Positions 1-6,846 are shown, counted from the stretch's first letter. The stretch is DNA of 15,310 nt from Prosthecobacter debontii (GCA_945883455.1 CAMCXJ010000036.1:1-15310); one strand, 5' to 3'. Notes: a model not told the origin generated them from the sequence alone. Numbers and translations: made by a program.

Positions 1-30
1 CTTGTTGCGTTGGAATTGTTCTTTGGCCAT
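1..30 (-). CDS. tuf: Elongation factor Tu, N-terminus only (cut by window edge)
   Basis: The first ten codons read MAKEQFQRNK on the minus strand, the usual start of bacterial EF-Tu just before its first glycine-rich GTPase region. The rest of the gene lies beyond position 1. EF-Tu is the cytosolic GTPase that brings aminoacyl-tRNA to the ribosome. The gene follows tRNA-Thr on the same strand by 61 bases, the classical tRNA-tuf arrangement, and is probably co-transcribed with it from the promoter near 280-307. No Shine-Dalgarno sequence precedes the ATG; the upstream bases are A-rich (CACAAAGAAT). Only ten residues are visible, but the match and the tRNA-Thr context agree. Confidence 0.9.
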   Translation of the reverse strand, partial: MAKEQFQRNK

Positions 31-48
31 ATTCTTTGTGGTTTCGCT

Positions 49-80
49 GAGACGTTTTTGGAGATGTTTTAGGAGATGTT
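49..80 (-). repeat. 12-bp imperfect tandem repeat in the tRNA-Thr/tuf spacer
   Basis: On the plus strand the units are GAGACGTTTTTG (49-60), GAGATGTTTTAG (61-72) and a partial GAGATGTT (73-80). In the transcript they give AACAUCUCC-type units separated by A runs, between the 3' end of tRNA-Thr and the tuf start. Function unknown; it could be an RNase processing or translation-leader element, or a chance duplication. Confidence 0.6.
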
Positions 81-91
81 CTTGTGGTTCA

Positions 92-166
<75 letters not shown>

Positions 167-279
167 AATGTGCATTGTTGTGAGCCCGACCTTGTGCCGA
201 CAAAAGAACCGCGACCTGTCACGTTTAACCCGGGACTGGGCGCGGCACCCCTGACTGCAGGTGGGGAAGAGCGGGCGGG

Positions 280-307
280 ACATTAGCAATTCGCGGCATC
301 CTGTCAA
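280..307 (-). promoter_or_regulatory. Sigma70-like promoter for tRNA-Thr/tuf
   Basis: On the minus strand a perfect -35 TTGACA (302-307) is followed after 16 bases by TAATGT (280-285). A T-rich stretch lies upstream of the -35, as in UP elements. The bases after the -10 are CCCGCCCGC, a GC-rich discriminator typical of stringently controlled stable-RNA promoters in other bacteria. The predicted start near 273 leaves a leader of about 105 bases before the tRNA. The -10 is only a partial match. Confidence 0.5.
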
Positions 308-345
308 AAAAAATATGATAGTTTCGTCACTTTTCTAAAATCCCT

Positions 346-1206
346 TCATTCTGCGGGATTTTCAGCAATATCCGGAGCGACTTTCGGTGCCTGATCGCCA
401 TACATTTCGGCGAATCTGCGTATCTGGAGGCAGCGCCCGGAGATGGAGTCCGCCTCGATGATCACGCCGCAAAGTTTCACGGCACCGCTGGCGATGGGAA
501 AACGGGTCGGCATCCCGGAGCGGAAACGCCAGACGACGGACTCGACACATCGGCCGAGCACGGAAACTTCTGGGCCGCACATTCCCGCGTCGGTGAGGTA
601 TCCGGTGCCTCCGGGGAAAATGTCTTCATCTGCGGTCTGGACGTGGGTGTGTGTGCCTACGACGAGCGAGACGGTGCCATCCAACATCCTGCCCATTGCG
701 ATTTTTTCTGAGGTCGTCTCGGCGTGGAAATCAAGCACGATCACCCGGATACCCTCGTCCCTTAAACGCCGGACTTCCCCCTCCACGGCGAGGAACGGGT
801 TTTCCAGCGGCGGCTGCATGAAAGTGCGGCCTTGCGCCTGAACCACCGCGATTTTCCCTTTCGCCGTCTCCAGCGTAACGCTGCCCGCGCCCGGCGTGCC
901 CTCCGGATAATTGACGGGCCTGAGCAGTCGTGGTTCCGTGGGGAGATAGTCCACGATTTCCTTCTGATCCCAGACATGGTCGCCGGTCGTGACCACCGCG
1001 GCACCCGCCCTGAGAAGATCAATGGTGATCCTTGGCGTGATCCCCTTCCCCGCTGCGGCGTTCTCACCGTTCACGATGACGAAATCGATGGAATGTGCGC
1101 GCTTGATCTCCGCGAGGTGATCGATGACCGCCCTGCGTCCCGGTTCGCCGACGATGTCACCGAGGAAAAGGATGCGGACGGTCGCCGGTGGTAGTGCTTC
1201 GCTCAT
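346..1206 (-). CDS. YmdB-type metallophosphoesterase (TIGR00282 family)
   Basis: The 286-residue protein has the ordered metal-binding motifs of the family: GDIVGEPGR (Asp17), VNGENAAAGKG (Glu48, Asn49), TTGDHVWDQ (His77), DFHAETTSEK (His161) and GTHTHVQTAD (His186, His188). Bacillus YmdB is a dinuclear-metal phosphodiesterase acting on 2',3'-cyclic nucleotides, cytosolic and linked to RNA turnover. The start at MSEALPP is chosen because the family begins a few residues before the ILFLGDIVG strand; the frame stays open to 1326 but that extension looks non-coding. No signal peptide. Residue 76 is Asp where the metallophosphoesterase motif usually has Asn (GNH). There is no clear ribosome binding site. 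The family is secure; the in vivo substrate is not. Confidence 0.9.
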   Translation of the reverse strand: MSEALPPATVRILFLGDIVGEPGRRAVIDHLAEIKRAHSIDFVIVNGENAAAGKGITPRITIDLLRAGAAVVTTGDHVWDQKEIVDYLPTEPRLLRPVNYPEGTPGAGSVTLETAKGKIAVVQAQGRTFMQPPLENPFLAVEGEVRRLRDEGIRVIVLDFHAETTSEKIAMGRMLDGTVSLVVGTHTHVQTADEDIFPGGTGYLTDAGMCGPEVSVLGRCVESVVWRFRSGMPTRFPIASGAVKLCGVIIEADSISGRCLQIRRFAEMYGDQAPKVAPDIAENPAE

Positions 1207-1334
1207 GTGGGCTGAATGTCCCGTTTTTCGAAACGCGCACAACCATAAATTCCCTTCGCTGAGAGAGACTGCCTCACGCGACGCGAAACAGATACAAGGG
1301 GAATGTATGTTTTTTGATGAATGCAATCTGAGAA

Positions 1335-1360
1335 AACTTTGCGTCTTAGCGCCTTCGCAG
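1335..1360. repeat. Word-like intergenic repeat (CTT-GCG type)
   Basis: This stretch in the gap between the divergent phosphoesterase and dCMP deaminase genes is built of near-repeats of eight to nine bases: ACTTTGCGT, CTTAGCGC, CTTCGCAGT. The same style, sharing CTTAGCG, recurs in the arms of the inverted repeat at 5160-5329. The rest of the gap (1207-1478) shows no gene and no convincing promoter. Confidence 0.45.
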
Positions 1361-1478
1361 TTCCCTATCTCTTGATTCGATGGGAAATAGGTGCGGTTCT
1401 CTCCCTAGTGGCGGCAGCCTGTGGCAACTCCCCGCTTTCTCTCCTTGTAGTTTGCTTTGTAACTCGGAAAATCCACCC

Positions 1479-1919
1479 ATGTCCGAAAGCCGTATCAGCA
1501 TCCCTCGTTACGCGATGGCTCTCGCCCAAGTGGCCAGCCTCCGCTCCGAGGATCCCTACCGCAAGGTGGGCGCCGCCGCGCTCGACCATGACAACCGCGT
1601 GATCGCCACCGCCTACAACGGCCTCGCGCCCGGCTTCAACGCACCCGATGATTTCTGGACCGACCGCGAAGGACGCCAGAAATTCATGCTCCATGCGGAA
1701 ATCAACCTATGCTCCCTGTTCAAGCGCGGCGAGGCGAAGATCGTGGCAACCACCACCATGCCCTGCACCGCCTGCATGCAGACGCTCTGCGCCTACGGCA
1801 TCAAGGAGGTCTATTATCAGGAAGTTTATCACGCCTCCGAAGCTCCGGAGATCGCCGAGCTTTACGGGATCAAACTGGAAAAGGTGACGGGCTTGCCGGT
1901 CGGTTATCCGTTTCCATAA
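1479..1919 (+). CDS. Deoxycytidylate (dCMP) deaminase family protein
   Basis: The 146-residue cytosolic protein carries the zinc cytidine-deaminase signature: HAE at residues 72-74 (His72 zinc ligand, Glu74 proton shuttle) and PCTAC at 95-99 (Cys96 and Cys99 zinc ligands). The N-terminal region, with DPYRKVGAA and TAYNG, and the C-terminal GIKEVYYQEVY match the dCMP deaminase fold. The enzyme converts dCMP to dUMP, feeding thymidylate synthesis. The start at MSESRIS is preferred because upstream in-frame sequence looks non-coding. No Shine-Dalgarno precedes it. Length is slightly below the usual 150-180. A different nucleotide substrate cannot be excluded; the nearby dGTPase fits a dNTP role. 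Confidence 0.85.
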   Translation: MSESRISIPRYAMALAQVASLRSEDPYRKVGAAALDHDNRVIATAYNGLAPGFNAPDDFWTDREGRQKFMLHAEINLCSLFKRGEAKIVATTTMPCTACMQTLCAYGIKEVYYQEVYHASEAPEIAELYGIKLEKVTGLPVGYPFP

Positions 1920-2011
1920 ACCACTGGATCCACCCGACTCCACAACCTCCGGAATTTTTTTCATCAAATCCGCGATTTGTCTGGTGTTCGTTCACTTTGG
2001 CGGCAACAAGT

Positions 2012-2105
2012 GTAACAGTTTTGGTTACGCAAGCGCCTGATCGGAATCAGACCTGTTGGAAGTCTAATCAACTAAGCGGGTCCAAGTCGATAAGCATTCT
2101 GCTTA
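2012..2105 (+). promoter_or_regulatory. Leader of the outer-membrane protein gene with three short hairpins
   Basis: Three perfect inverted repeats lie within about 130 bases upstream of the barrel gene: GTAAC/GTTAC (2012-2016 with 2024-2028), CTGAT-CGGA-ATCAG (2037-2050) and TAAGCA-TTC-TGCTTA (2091-2105). They could be RNA hairpins in a 5' untranslated region or operator half-sites. No promoter could be placed with confidence, so whether they are transcribed is unknown. Confidence 0.35.
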
Positions 2106-2140
2106 CTAAAAACACCTAACGAAAAACACAACTAAACACA

Positions 2141-2854
2141 ATGAAAAACAAATACTACATCGCTACCCTATCCGCAACAGTCCTCACATGCGCCATGGCA
2201 CATGCTGGTGACACACTGGCCACTGCACCAACTGCTAGCTCACCAACATCCGCAGGGTTCAACCCTTCTTTGGGTGTGAGCGGCGGCTCTAACGAATTGA
2301 CACTCAGCGTGCCCGGCAATGTTTCCGACACGGAAGATACCACCGGTTTCAATCTCGTGGGAGGCTTCGATCTGTCGCACGGTTTCTCGGTAGATGGAAG
2401 CTTCGAGAAAACCTATGGTTCTTTCGGTGCGCTTGGCGGCCCTTCTCCCGACTTCAGCTTCACAGACGTCCGGTTGCTCTTAAATTACACCCACGAGTTG
2501 GAACAGGGTTTCTCGCTGGTCGGTGGAATCGGCTATGGGTATCTCGGACTTGATCTTGCAGGTTTCACAGTTTCATCCGAAGGTCTGCTGGCAGAAATCG
2601 GAATCAACTATCACTCGGGCCAATTCTTCGGAGGTCTGCAATACAACCATCTCTTTTCGATGCACTCATCTGGATTGCCTTTCGGCGGCCCGGGTGCTCT
2701 GCCAGGCGAAGATGTCGGTGCCATCGAAGCCTTCGTTGGATATCAGATCAATGAAAATGTCGCTGCGACCCTTTCCGTTGAAACGCAAGTCGTTGGTGAT
2801 TCCGCTCTCGAAAAAGATCTGGGTATCGCACTTGGACTTCTGTATTCTTTCTAA
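2141..2854 (+). CDS. Outer-membrane beta-barrel protein
   Basis: The 237-residue protein starts with a signal peptide (MKNKYYIATLSATVLTCAMA, likely cleaved after AHA near residue 22), followed by a Thr/Ser/Ala/Pro-rich linker and alternating amphipathic strands such as FNLVGGFDLS, GFSVDGSFEKTYG and FVGYQINENVAATLSVETQ. It ends LGLLYSF, with the terminal Phe recognised by the Bam assembly machinery. Size and strand pattern suggest a small barrel of about eight strands of the OmpA/OmpW kind; the ligand or role is not evident. The gene is AT-richer than its neighbours. It is flanked by a hairpin-rich leader and its own terminator, so it is probably transcribed alone. The start lacks a Shine-Dalgarno and has an A-rich lead (ACTAAACACA). 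Confidence 0.8.
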   Translation: MKNKYYIATLSATVLTCAMAHAGDTLATAPTASSPTSAGFNPSLGVSGGSNELTLSVPGNVSDTEDTTGFNLVGGFDLSHGFSVDGSFEKTYGSFGALGGPSPDFSFTDVRLLLNYTHELEQGFSLVGGIGYGYLGLDLAGFTVSSEGLLAEIGINYHSGQFFGGLQYNHLFSMHSSGLPFGGPGALPGEDVGAIEAFVGYQINENVAATLSVETQVVGDSALEKDLGIALGLLYSF

Positions 2855-2878
2855 TCAGTAGTTAGATATTGGTTGCTG

Positions 2879-2912
2879 ATCCACCTCTTGTCTGTTGGGG
2901 GGTGGATTTTTT
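2879..2912 (+). terminator. Intrinsic terminator after the outer-membrane protein gene
   Basis: ATCCACCTC (2879-2887) pairs with GGGGGTGGAT (through 2907) in a nine-pair stem with one G-T wobble and an 11-base loop, running directly into TTTTTT (2907-2912). It begins 25 bases after the stop codon. Confidence 0.85.
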
Positions 2913-3017
2913 GTGCCCTAGGCCTTGCTTCCATACTCACGCGGCAACTCCACGAGCACATCGCCACGCGTTGGCTGCATGGGTAGTTTCGCCCCCGCAA
3001 CCGAGCGCGCATCCTCC

Positions 3018-4364
3018 TCAGGCGCGATCCGGGTTGGCAACTGCGGGCACCGTCATTTTCCAAAGGCGTGGCGAAAGCATGATGCAGGCAATAAACAAGC
3101 CTACCGCCAGCCCGCACCAGACGCCGACCGCACCGAGGTCAAATTTCACGGAAAGCAGCACCGCGATAGGCAGGCCGACCATCCAGTAGGAGAAAAATCC
3201 AATCAGCGCGGGCATCCTCGCATCGTGTAGGCCGCGCAGCATCGCCACCGAACCGACCTGGATGCTGTCGAAAAGCTGGAACACGCCCACCACAATCAAA
3301 AGCGACGCGGCGAGGCGGATCACCGGTTTTTCCTCCGTGAAAAACGACGCCATCCATTCCCCGAGCAGCGCGAAAACCAGCGCGCCGACTAGCGAATACG
3401 CAGCCCCGATCCACCAGCCCGATACCGCGATGGGGCGCAGCCGCTCCCTTTCCCCTGCGCCCGCCGCCGTGCCGATCCGCACGCTCAGTGCCATAGAAAG
3501 CCCGAGCGGAATCATGAATGCCGTCGCCGCACACATTAGCGCCACCTGATGCGCCGCCATCGCCGCCGTGCCGAAGCGACCCATCATCAGTCCCGCCACG
3601 GAGAACGCCGAGACTTCCGTCAACATTTGGATGCTCGCAGGGAAACCGATCGCGAGAAATCTGCGAATTTCCGAAAACACAGGCCGCTTGAACCATCGGT
3701 AGGGCGTCCATTTCCGCAGATCCGCATCGCCGTGCAGCCAGACGATCATACCGCCGAGGATCGCCATTCTTGAGATCAGGGTCGCATAAGCACCGCCTTC
3801 CAGTCCCAGCATCGGGCAGCCGAGTTTGCCGTAGATCATCACCCAGTTCAGGAAAACATTCAGCGCCACTCCGCCGAGGAAAATCCAGAACGGCGGCCAC
3901 GGCCTGCCGAGTGCATCGGCGTGGTTTTTCAGCGCGATGGACATCAGCGCAGGCACCATGGATGCCATGATGATGCAGAAATACGGCCCGGTCATCGCCT
4001 CTACCTCCGGCGGTTGTCGGAACAGGCCGAGGTTCATGGAAACGGCATAGGAAACGGCGAACAGCAGCAGCCCGAGCGCTGTGGCGATATCCATCCCGTG
4101 GCGGCAGCTCGCCCTTCCCGCCGCCTCGTCGCCGGAGCCGGCCGCGCTCGCTGTGAAAACGGAGACCGCCGTCAGCACCCCAATCCCGAACACGAAGGGC
4201 ACGTAGAAAAGTGAGTTTGCGAAGGTCAGAACCGCCAGCTCCTTTACGCCGAGCTGGCCGATCATTACTGTATCCGCCACGCCCAGCAGCATCTGGCTCA
4301 CCTGCCCGATCACGAGCGGGAAAGCGAGCTTCAGCGTGAGCCGAGATTCGGTGAGAAGCGACAT
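3018..4364 (-). CDS. MATE family efflux transporter (NorM/DinF-like)
   Basis: The 448-residue integral membrane protein has the length and twelve hydrophobic segments of MATE exporters, arranged as two homologous halves. Recognisable family sequences are AFPLVIGQVSQMLLGVADTV near the N-terminus, GFPASIQM opening the second half, AAHQVALMCAATAFMIPLG, and RGLHDARMP late in the protein. MATE proteins export drugs or metabolites from the cytoplasm using Na+ or H+ gradients; the substrate cannot be read from sequence. The start at MSLLTESR is chosen because the frame upstream to 4526 translates an intergenic repeat (LCDLCVSVVK), which would give a false 54-residue extension. No Shine-Dalgarno is visible. 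No terminator with a T tract was found downstream. Confidence 0.93.
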   Translation of the reverse strand: MSLLTESRLTLKLAFPLVIGQVSQMLLGVADTVMIGQLGVKELAVLTFANSLFYVPFVFGIGVLTAVSVFTASAAGSGDEAAGRASCRHGMDIATALGLLLFAVSYAVSMNLGLFRQPPEVEAMTGPYFCIIMASMVPALMSIALKNHADALGRPWPPFWIFLGGVALNVFLNWVMIYGKLGCPMLGLEGGAYATLISRMAILGGMIVWLHGDADLRKWTPYRWFKRPVFSEIRRFLAIGFPASIQMLTEVSAFSVAGLMMGRFGTAAMAAHQVALMCAATAFMIPLGLSMALSVRIGTAAGAGERERLRPIAVSGWWIGAAYSLVGALVFALLGEWMASFFTEEKPVIRLAASLLIVVGVFQLFDSIQVGSVAMLRGLHDARMPALIGFFSYWMVGLPIAVLLSVKFDLGAVGVWCGLAVGLFIACIMLSPRLWKMTVPAVANPDRA

Positions 4365-4477
4365 GGAGTGCTGCCAGTAGCCTCGCCCGGGCGTGTTGTC
4401 ACCCGTTATGCTGAGTCCTGCCCGTTTAGAGTTCCAACCGCGAATCCGATATTCAATTTCAAAATCAGCGGTCTTTA

Positions 4478-4572
4478 CCACAGAGACACAGAGATCACAG
4501 AGGCTTGGGAAAATATGGCGAAACACTTTATGATGTTGCTTCGTGAATTCCGTATTCTCTGTGCCTCTGTGG
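4478..4572. repeat. Inverted pair of CCACAGAGRCACAGAGA repeats
   Basis: CCACAGAGACACAGAGA (4478-4494) and TCTCTGTGCCTCTGTGG (4556-4572) are inverted copies of 17 bases with one mismatch, about 61 bases apart, in the gap between the MATE and TPR genes. The similar CACAGAGG at 4496-4503 follows the left arm. The phrase closely resembles short repeats I recall from intergenic DNA of several unrelated bacteria. The gap 4365-4640 has no other recognisable feature. Confidence 0.75.
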
Positions 4573-4640
4573 TCAAATTACTTGGGACCAGTTTCCTACT
4601 TCGGATTTCGGATTAAACTCTTCCTACCCGCAGTGATCGC

Positions 4641-5102
4641 TCAAATCACCATCCCCACCAGATCCCTGTCCACCCGTGCAGAATCCAGAAAACTATCGTC
4701 CATGCCGACTGCGATATCGAGGTGCCGCGTGGCGTTGTCCTTGTCTCCGAGCGTCCAGAGATAACAGGCCAAGTTGTAGTGAAAAACCGGCAAATCGTGG
4801 AGGACTTCCGGCCCGCTGAGCAGACATTTCTGCGCCTCCGCCGTGCTACCCGCCTCGTGCAGGCAATACGCGGCGCTCAGGAAAAATTCCGCCTCGTCCG
4901 CCGCCTGTCCACAGAGTAACAGCGCGGTTGTAGATGCATGCGGCCAATCCTCCTTCGCCATCTGCGCCGAGAGCTTGAGCTCCAGCACCTGCCGCTCGCT
5001 GCCATCCTCCCCTGTCAGCACCGCCAGCTCCTCCAGCGCGTCGTCGGGCATCCCCAGTTCCAACCATCCCGACGCCGCCCTGATCACTTGCTTTGTTATC
5101 AT
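4641..5102 (-). CDS. Small TPR (tetratricopeptide) repeat protein
   Basis: The 153-residue protein is almost entirely helical with a TPR pattern: WLELGMPDDALEEL near residues 13-26, a degenerate middle repeat (AEFFLSAAYCLHEAGSTAEA), and a clearer C-terminal repeat (FHYNLACYLWTLGDKDNATR) with the typical small residues and DNATRHL-like ending. TPR domains mediate protein-protein contacts. No signal peptide or membrane segment is seen, so it is probably cytosolic. It lies 276 bases upstream of the MATE gene on the same strand, with the repeat pair between them, so co-transcription is doubtful. Partner and function are unknown. Confidence 0.75.
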   Translation of the reverse strand: MITKQVIRAASGWLELGMPDDALEELAVLTGEDGSERQVLELKLSAQMAKEDWPHASTTALLLCGQAADEAEFFLSAAYCLHEAGSTAEAQKCLLSGPEVLHDLPVFHYNLACYLWTLGDKDNATRHLDIAVGMDDSFLDSARVDRDLVGMVI

Positions 5103-5159
5103 CGCTCAACAATTAGCAGTTCCTGAACCACTCCGCAACCAACGCCGAGAAGAATTTGA

Positions 5160-5329
5160 ACCGCCAAGTTCGCTAAGTTCGCCAAGGAAGATTCATGTGC
5201 GTGAACTTGAGAGCATTACATCCCTCTTCCATCTGCGTATATCCTGTTCATCTGCGGTTAAAACACTCTTCCCTTCAGGCTGACCGGCGAGTTTAGATTT
5301 TTCAGACAGCCTCTTAGCGAACTGGCGGT
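5160..5329. repeat. Composite inverted repeat with an internal word-like repeat
   Basis: ACCGCCAAGTTCGCTAAG (5160-5177) is inverted at 5313-5329 as CTTAGCGAACTGGCGGT, identical except for one missing base. Between them lies ATCTGCGTAT-ATCCTGTTC-ATCTGCGGTT (about 5231-5260), the same type of near-repeat found at 13382-13411. The element fills most of the gap between the divergent TPR and dGTPase genes. No transposase is present. A GTG at 5328 inside the right arm opens the dGTPase frame upstream but is not believed to be the start. Confidence 0.7.
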
Positions 5330-5399
5330 GAAACCCTCTTCATTCCATTTCCCCAACTCTTCCCTTGAAACACCGAACCGCGCGCCCGCAAACTCCCTC

Positions 5400-6683
5400 A
5401 TGCGGAACGAGTTTTACGGAGCCTTCGACACGGAGCGGATGTCCGGGAAATCCGACGCCAGGGATTACCGCACGCCGTTCCAGGTCGACCGCGACCGCGT
5501 GCTGCACACGCCCACTTTCCGCCGCCTTCAGAACAAGACCCAGGTCTTTTGGTCCGGCGAATACGACTTCTACCGCACCCGCCTCACCCACTCGCTGGAG
5601 GTCGCGCAGATTGGAAAATCCATCTCCGCCTGGCTGCTACGCCAACCCGGCTCTTTGCTTTCCGACAGTTTCCACATTGACCCCGACCTGATCGAGGCGA
5701 TCTGCCTTTCCCACGATCTCGGCCACCCGCCCTTCGGCCACGCGGGCGAGCGCACGCTCAACCACCTGCTGTCGGGGAACGGCGGCTTCGAAGGCAACGC
5801 CCAGACCCTGCGCTTGCTCACTGAGCGCATTTTTTCCGCCAAGCATACGGGCATGGATCCCTCGCGCGCTTTCCTCGATGGCATCCTGAAATACAAGACG
5901 CTCTGGAGCGAACTCAAAGCCAGCGGCGCGCCTCCGAAAAACCATTTCATCTACGACTCGCAGGCGTGCTTTCTCGATTGGGCGCTGGCGGGAAATGATT
6001 TCCCCGCCGAACTCACGCCCGGCAAGGAGCGCGATTCTTTCAAATCCATCGAGTGCCAGATCATGGATTGGGCGGACGATACCGCTTACTCGCTCAACGA
6101 CCTCTCCGACAGCGTCCGCGCCGGTTTCCTCCACGTGGAGAAAATCGAGAACTGGGCGGAAGCCAACGGCACGGATGTTTCCGAAGGCACCCCGCTCGGC
6201 GACCTCATCCGCGCGATCCGGCGTCGCAAAGTAGATCCCTTCGTGGGGAAAAGGATCGGTTCCTACATCCGCGCCGCCGCGCTGGAGCAGGACGTGAATT
6301 TCCTCTCCGCCGCCACGAACCGCTACAAATACCGCCTCACCGTCGATCCCGCCGTCCGCGCCGAGAGCGAGCTTTTCAAGAAACTCGCCTTCGATGTCGT
6401 ATTCCTTTCCCCGCAGCTCAAACAGCTCGAGCACAAGGGCTCCCGCATGCTCCGCCAGCTCTGGGAAACCCTGGAAACGCGATACGTGAAAGGCGAGCGC
6501 ATCGACGGTCAGGATTTCCAGCTACTCCCTGCGGATACCGTCCGCGAAATCGAACAAGCCCCCGATGCGGAAACGCGCGCCCGTCTCGTCTGCGATTACC
6601 TGGCCGGCATGACCGACGGCTACGCGGCGAGAACCTACAAGCGCCTGTTTTCCCCCGACTTCGGCTCGATCAACGATCTCTAG
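5400..6683 (+). CDS. dgt: dGTPase-like HD-domain dNTP triphosphohydrolase
   Basis: The 427-residue cytosolic enzyme matches the bacterial dGTPase family along its length: an N-terminal FYGAFDTERM and RDYRTPFQVDRDRVLH, then FRRLQNKTQVF, the HD metal ligands His64 (RTRLTHSLEVAQIG), His105-Asp106 (SHDLGHPPFGHAGE) and the downstream Asp in MDWADDTAYSLNDL (near 223-227), plus EGNAQTLR (131-138). The family hydrolyses dGTP, or several dNTPs, to the nucleoside and triphosphate, so it shapes dNTP pools. The ATG at 5400 is preferred because homologues start just before this FY-FDTER motif; the open frame reaches back to a GTG at 5328, but that part translates the intergenic repeat. There is no Shine-Dalgarno. 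Substrate range is not predictable. Confidence 0.92.
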   Translation: MRNEFYGAFDTERMSGKSDARDYRTPFQVDRDRVLHTPTFRRLQNKTQVFWSGEYDFYRTRLTHSLEVAQIGKSISAWLLRQPGSLLSDSFHIDPDLIEAICLSHDLGHPPFGHAGERTLNHLLSGNGGFEGNAQTLRLLTERIFSAKHTGMDPSRAFLDGILKYKTLWSELKASGAPPKNHFIYDSQACFLDWALAGNDFPAELTPGKERDSFKSIECQIMDWADDTAYSLNDLSDSVRAGFLHVEKIENWAEANGTDVSEGTPLGDLIRAIRRRKVDPFVGKRIGSYIRAAALEQDVNFLSAATNRYKYRLTVDPAVRAESELFKKLAFDVVFLSPQLKQLEHKGSRMLRQLWETLETRYVKGERIDGQDFQLLPADTVREIEQAPDAETRARLVCDYLAGMTDGYAARTYKRLFSPDFGSINDL

Positions 6684-6742
6684 GCGAATGCATAGAAATC
6701 ATCCCCCTCTTCCTTGAGATTTGAAATTTGGAAGTTGAAAGT

Positions 6743-6816
6743 TGGTAGCCTTACTAGGACTCGAACCTAGAATGACGGAATCAAAATCCGGAGTGTTACC
6801 ATTACACTATAAGGCT
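6743..6816 (-). tRNA. tRNA-Gln (anticodon TTG), CCA encoded
   Basis: On the minus strand: acceptor AGCCTTA/TAAGGCT (seven pairs), D stem GTGT/ACAC, anticodon arm CCGGA-TTTTGAT-TCCGT giving anticodon TTG (plus-strand 6782-6784), variable CATT, T arm CTAGG-TTCGAGT-CCTAG, discriminator A and encoded CCA at 6743-6745. The outermost anticodon-stem pair (27-43) is a C-U mismatch; everything else pairs. It reads CAA/CAG. Confidence 0.96.
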
Positions 6817-6846
6817 TCTCGGCGGAACTTTCGCCCCGGGCGCGGG

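Noticed and set aside
1207..1326. N-terminal extension of the phosphoesterase by 40 residues
   Set aside because: The family starts a few residues before ILFLGDIVG; the extension has no family similarity and lies in intergenic-like sequence.
3139..3900. Long minus-strand frame inside the MATE gene
   Set aside because: It is a shadow frame in GC-rich DNA, Arg/Gly-rich without family motifs.
4365..4526. N-terminal extension of the MATE protein
   Set aside because: It translates the CACAGAG inverted repeat (LCDLCVSVVK); MATE proteins begin near SRLTLKLAFPLVIG.
4478..5329. CRISPR array or IS element suggested by the repeats near the TPR gene
   Set aside because: There are no regularly spaced identical repeats with unique spacers, no cas genes, and no transposase; the repeats are isolated inverted pairs.
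5328..5399. GTG start for dgt giving 24 extra residues
   Set aside because: The GTG is inside the right arm of an intergenic repeat, and homologues begin near FYGAFDTER.
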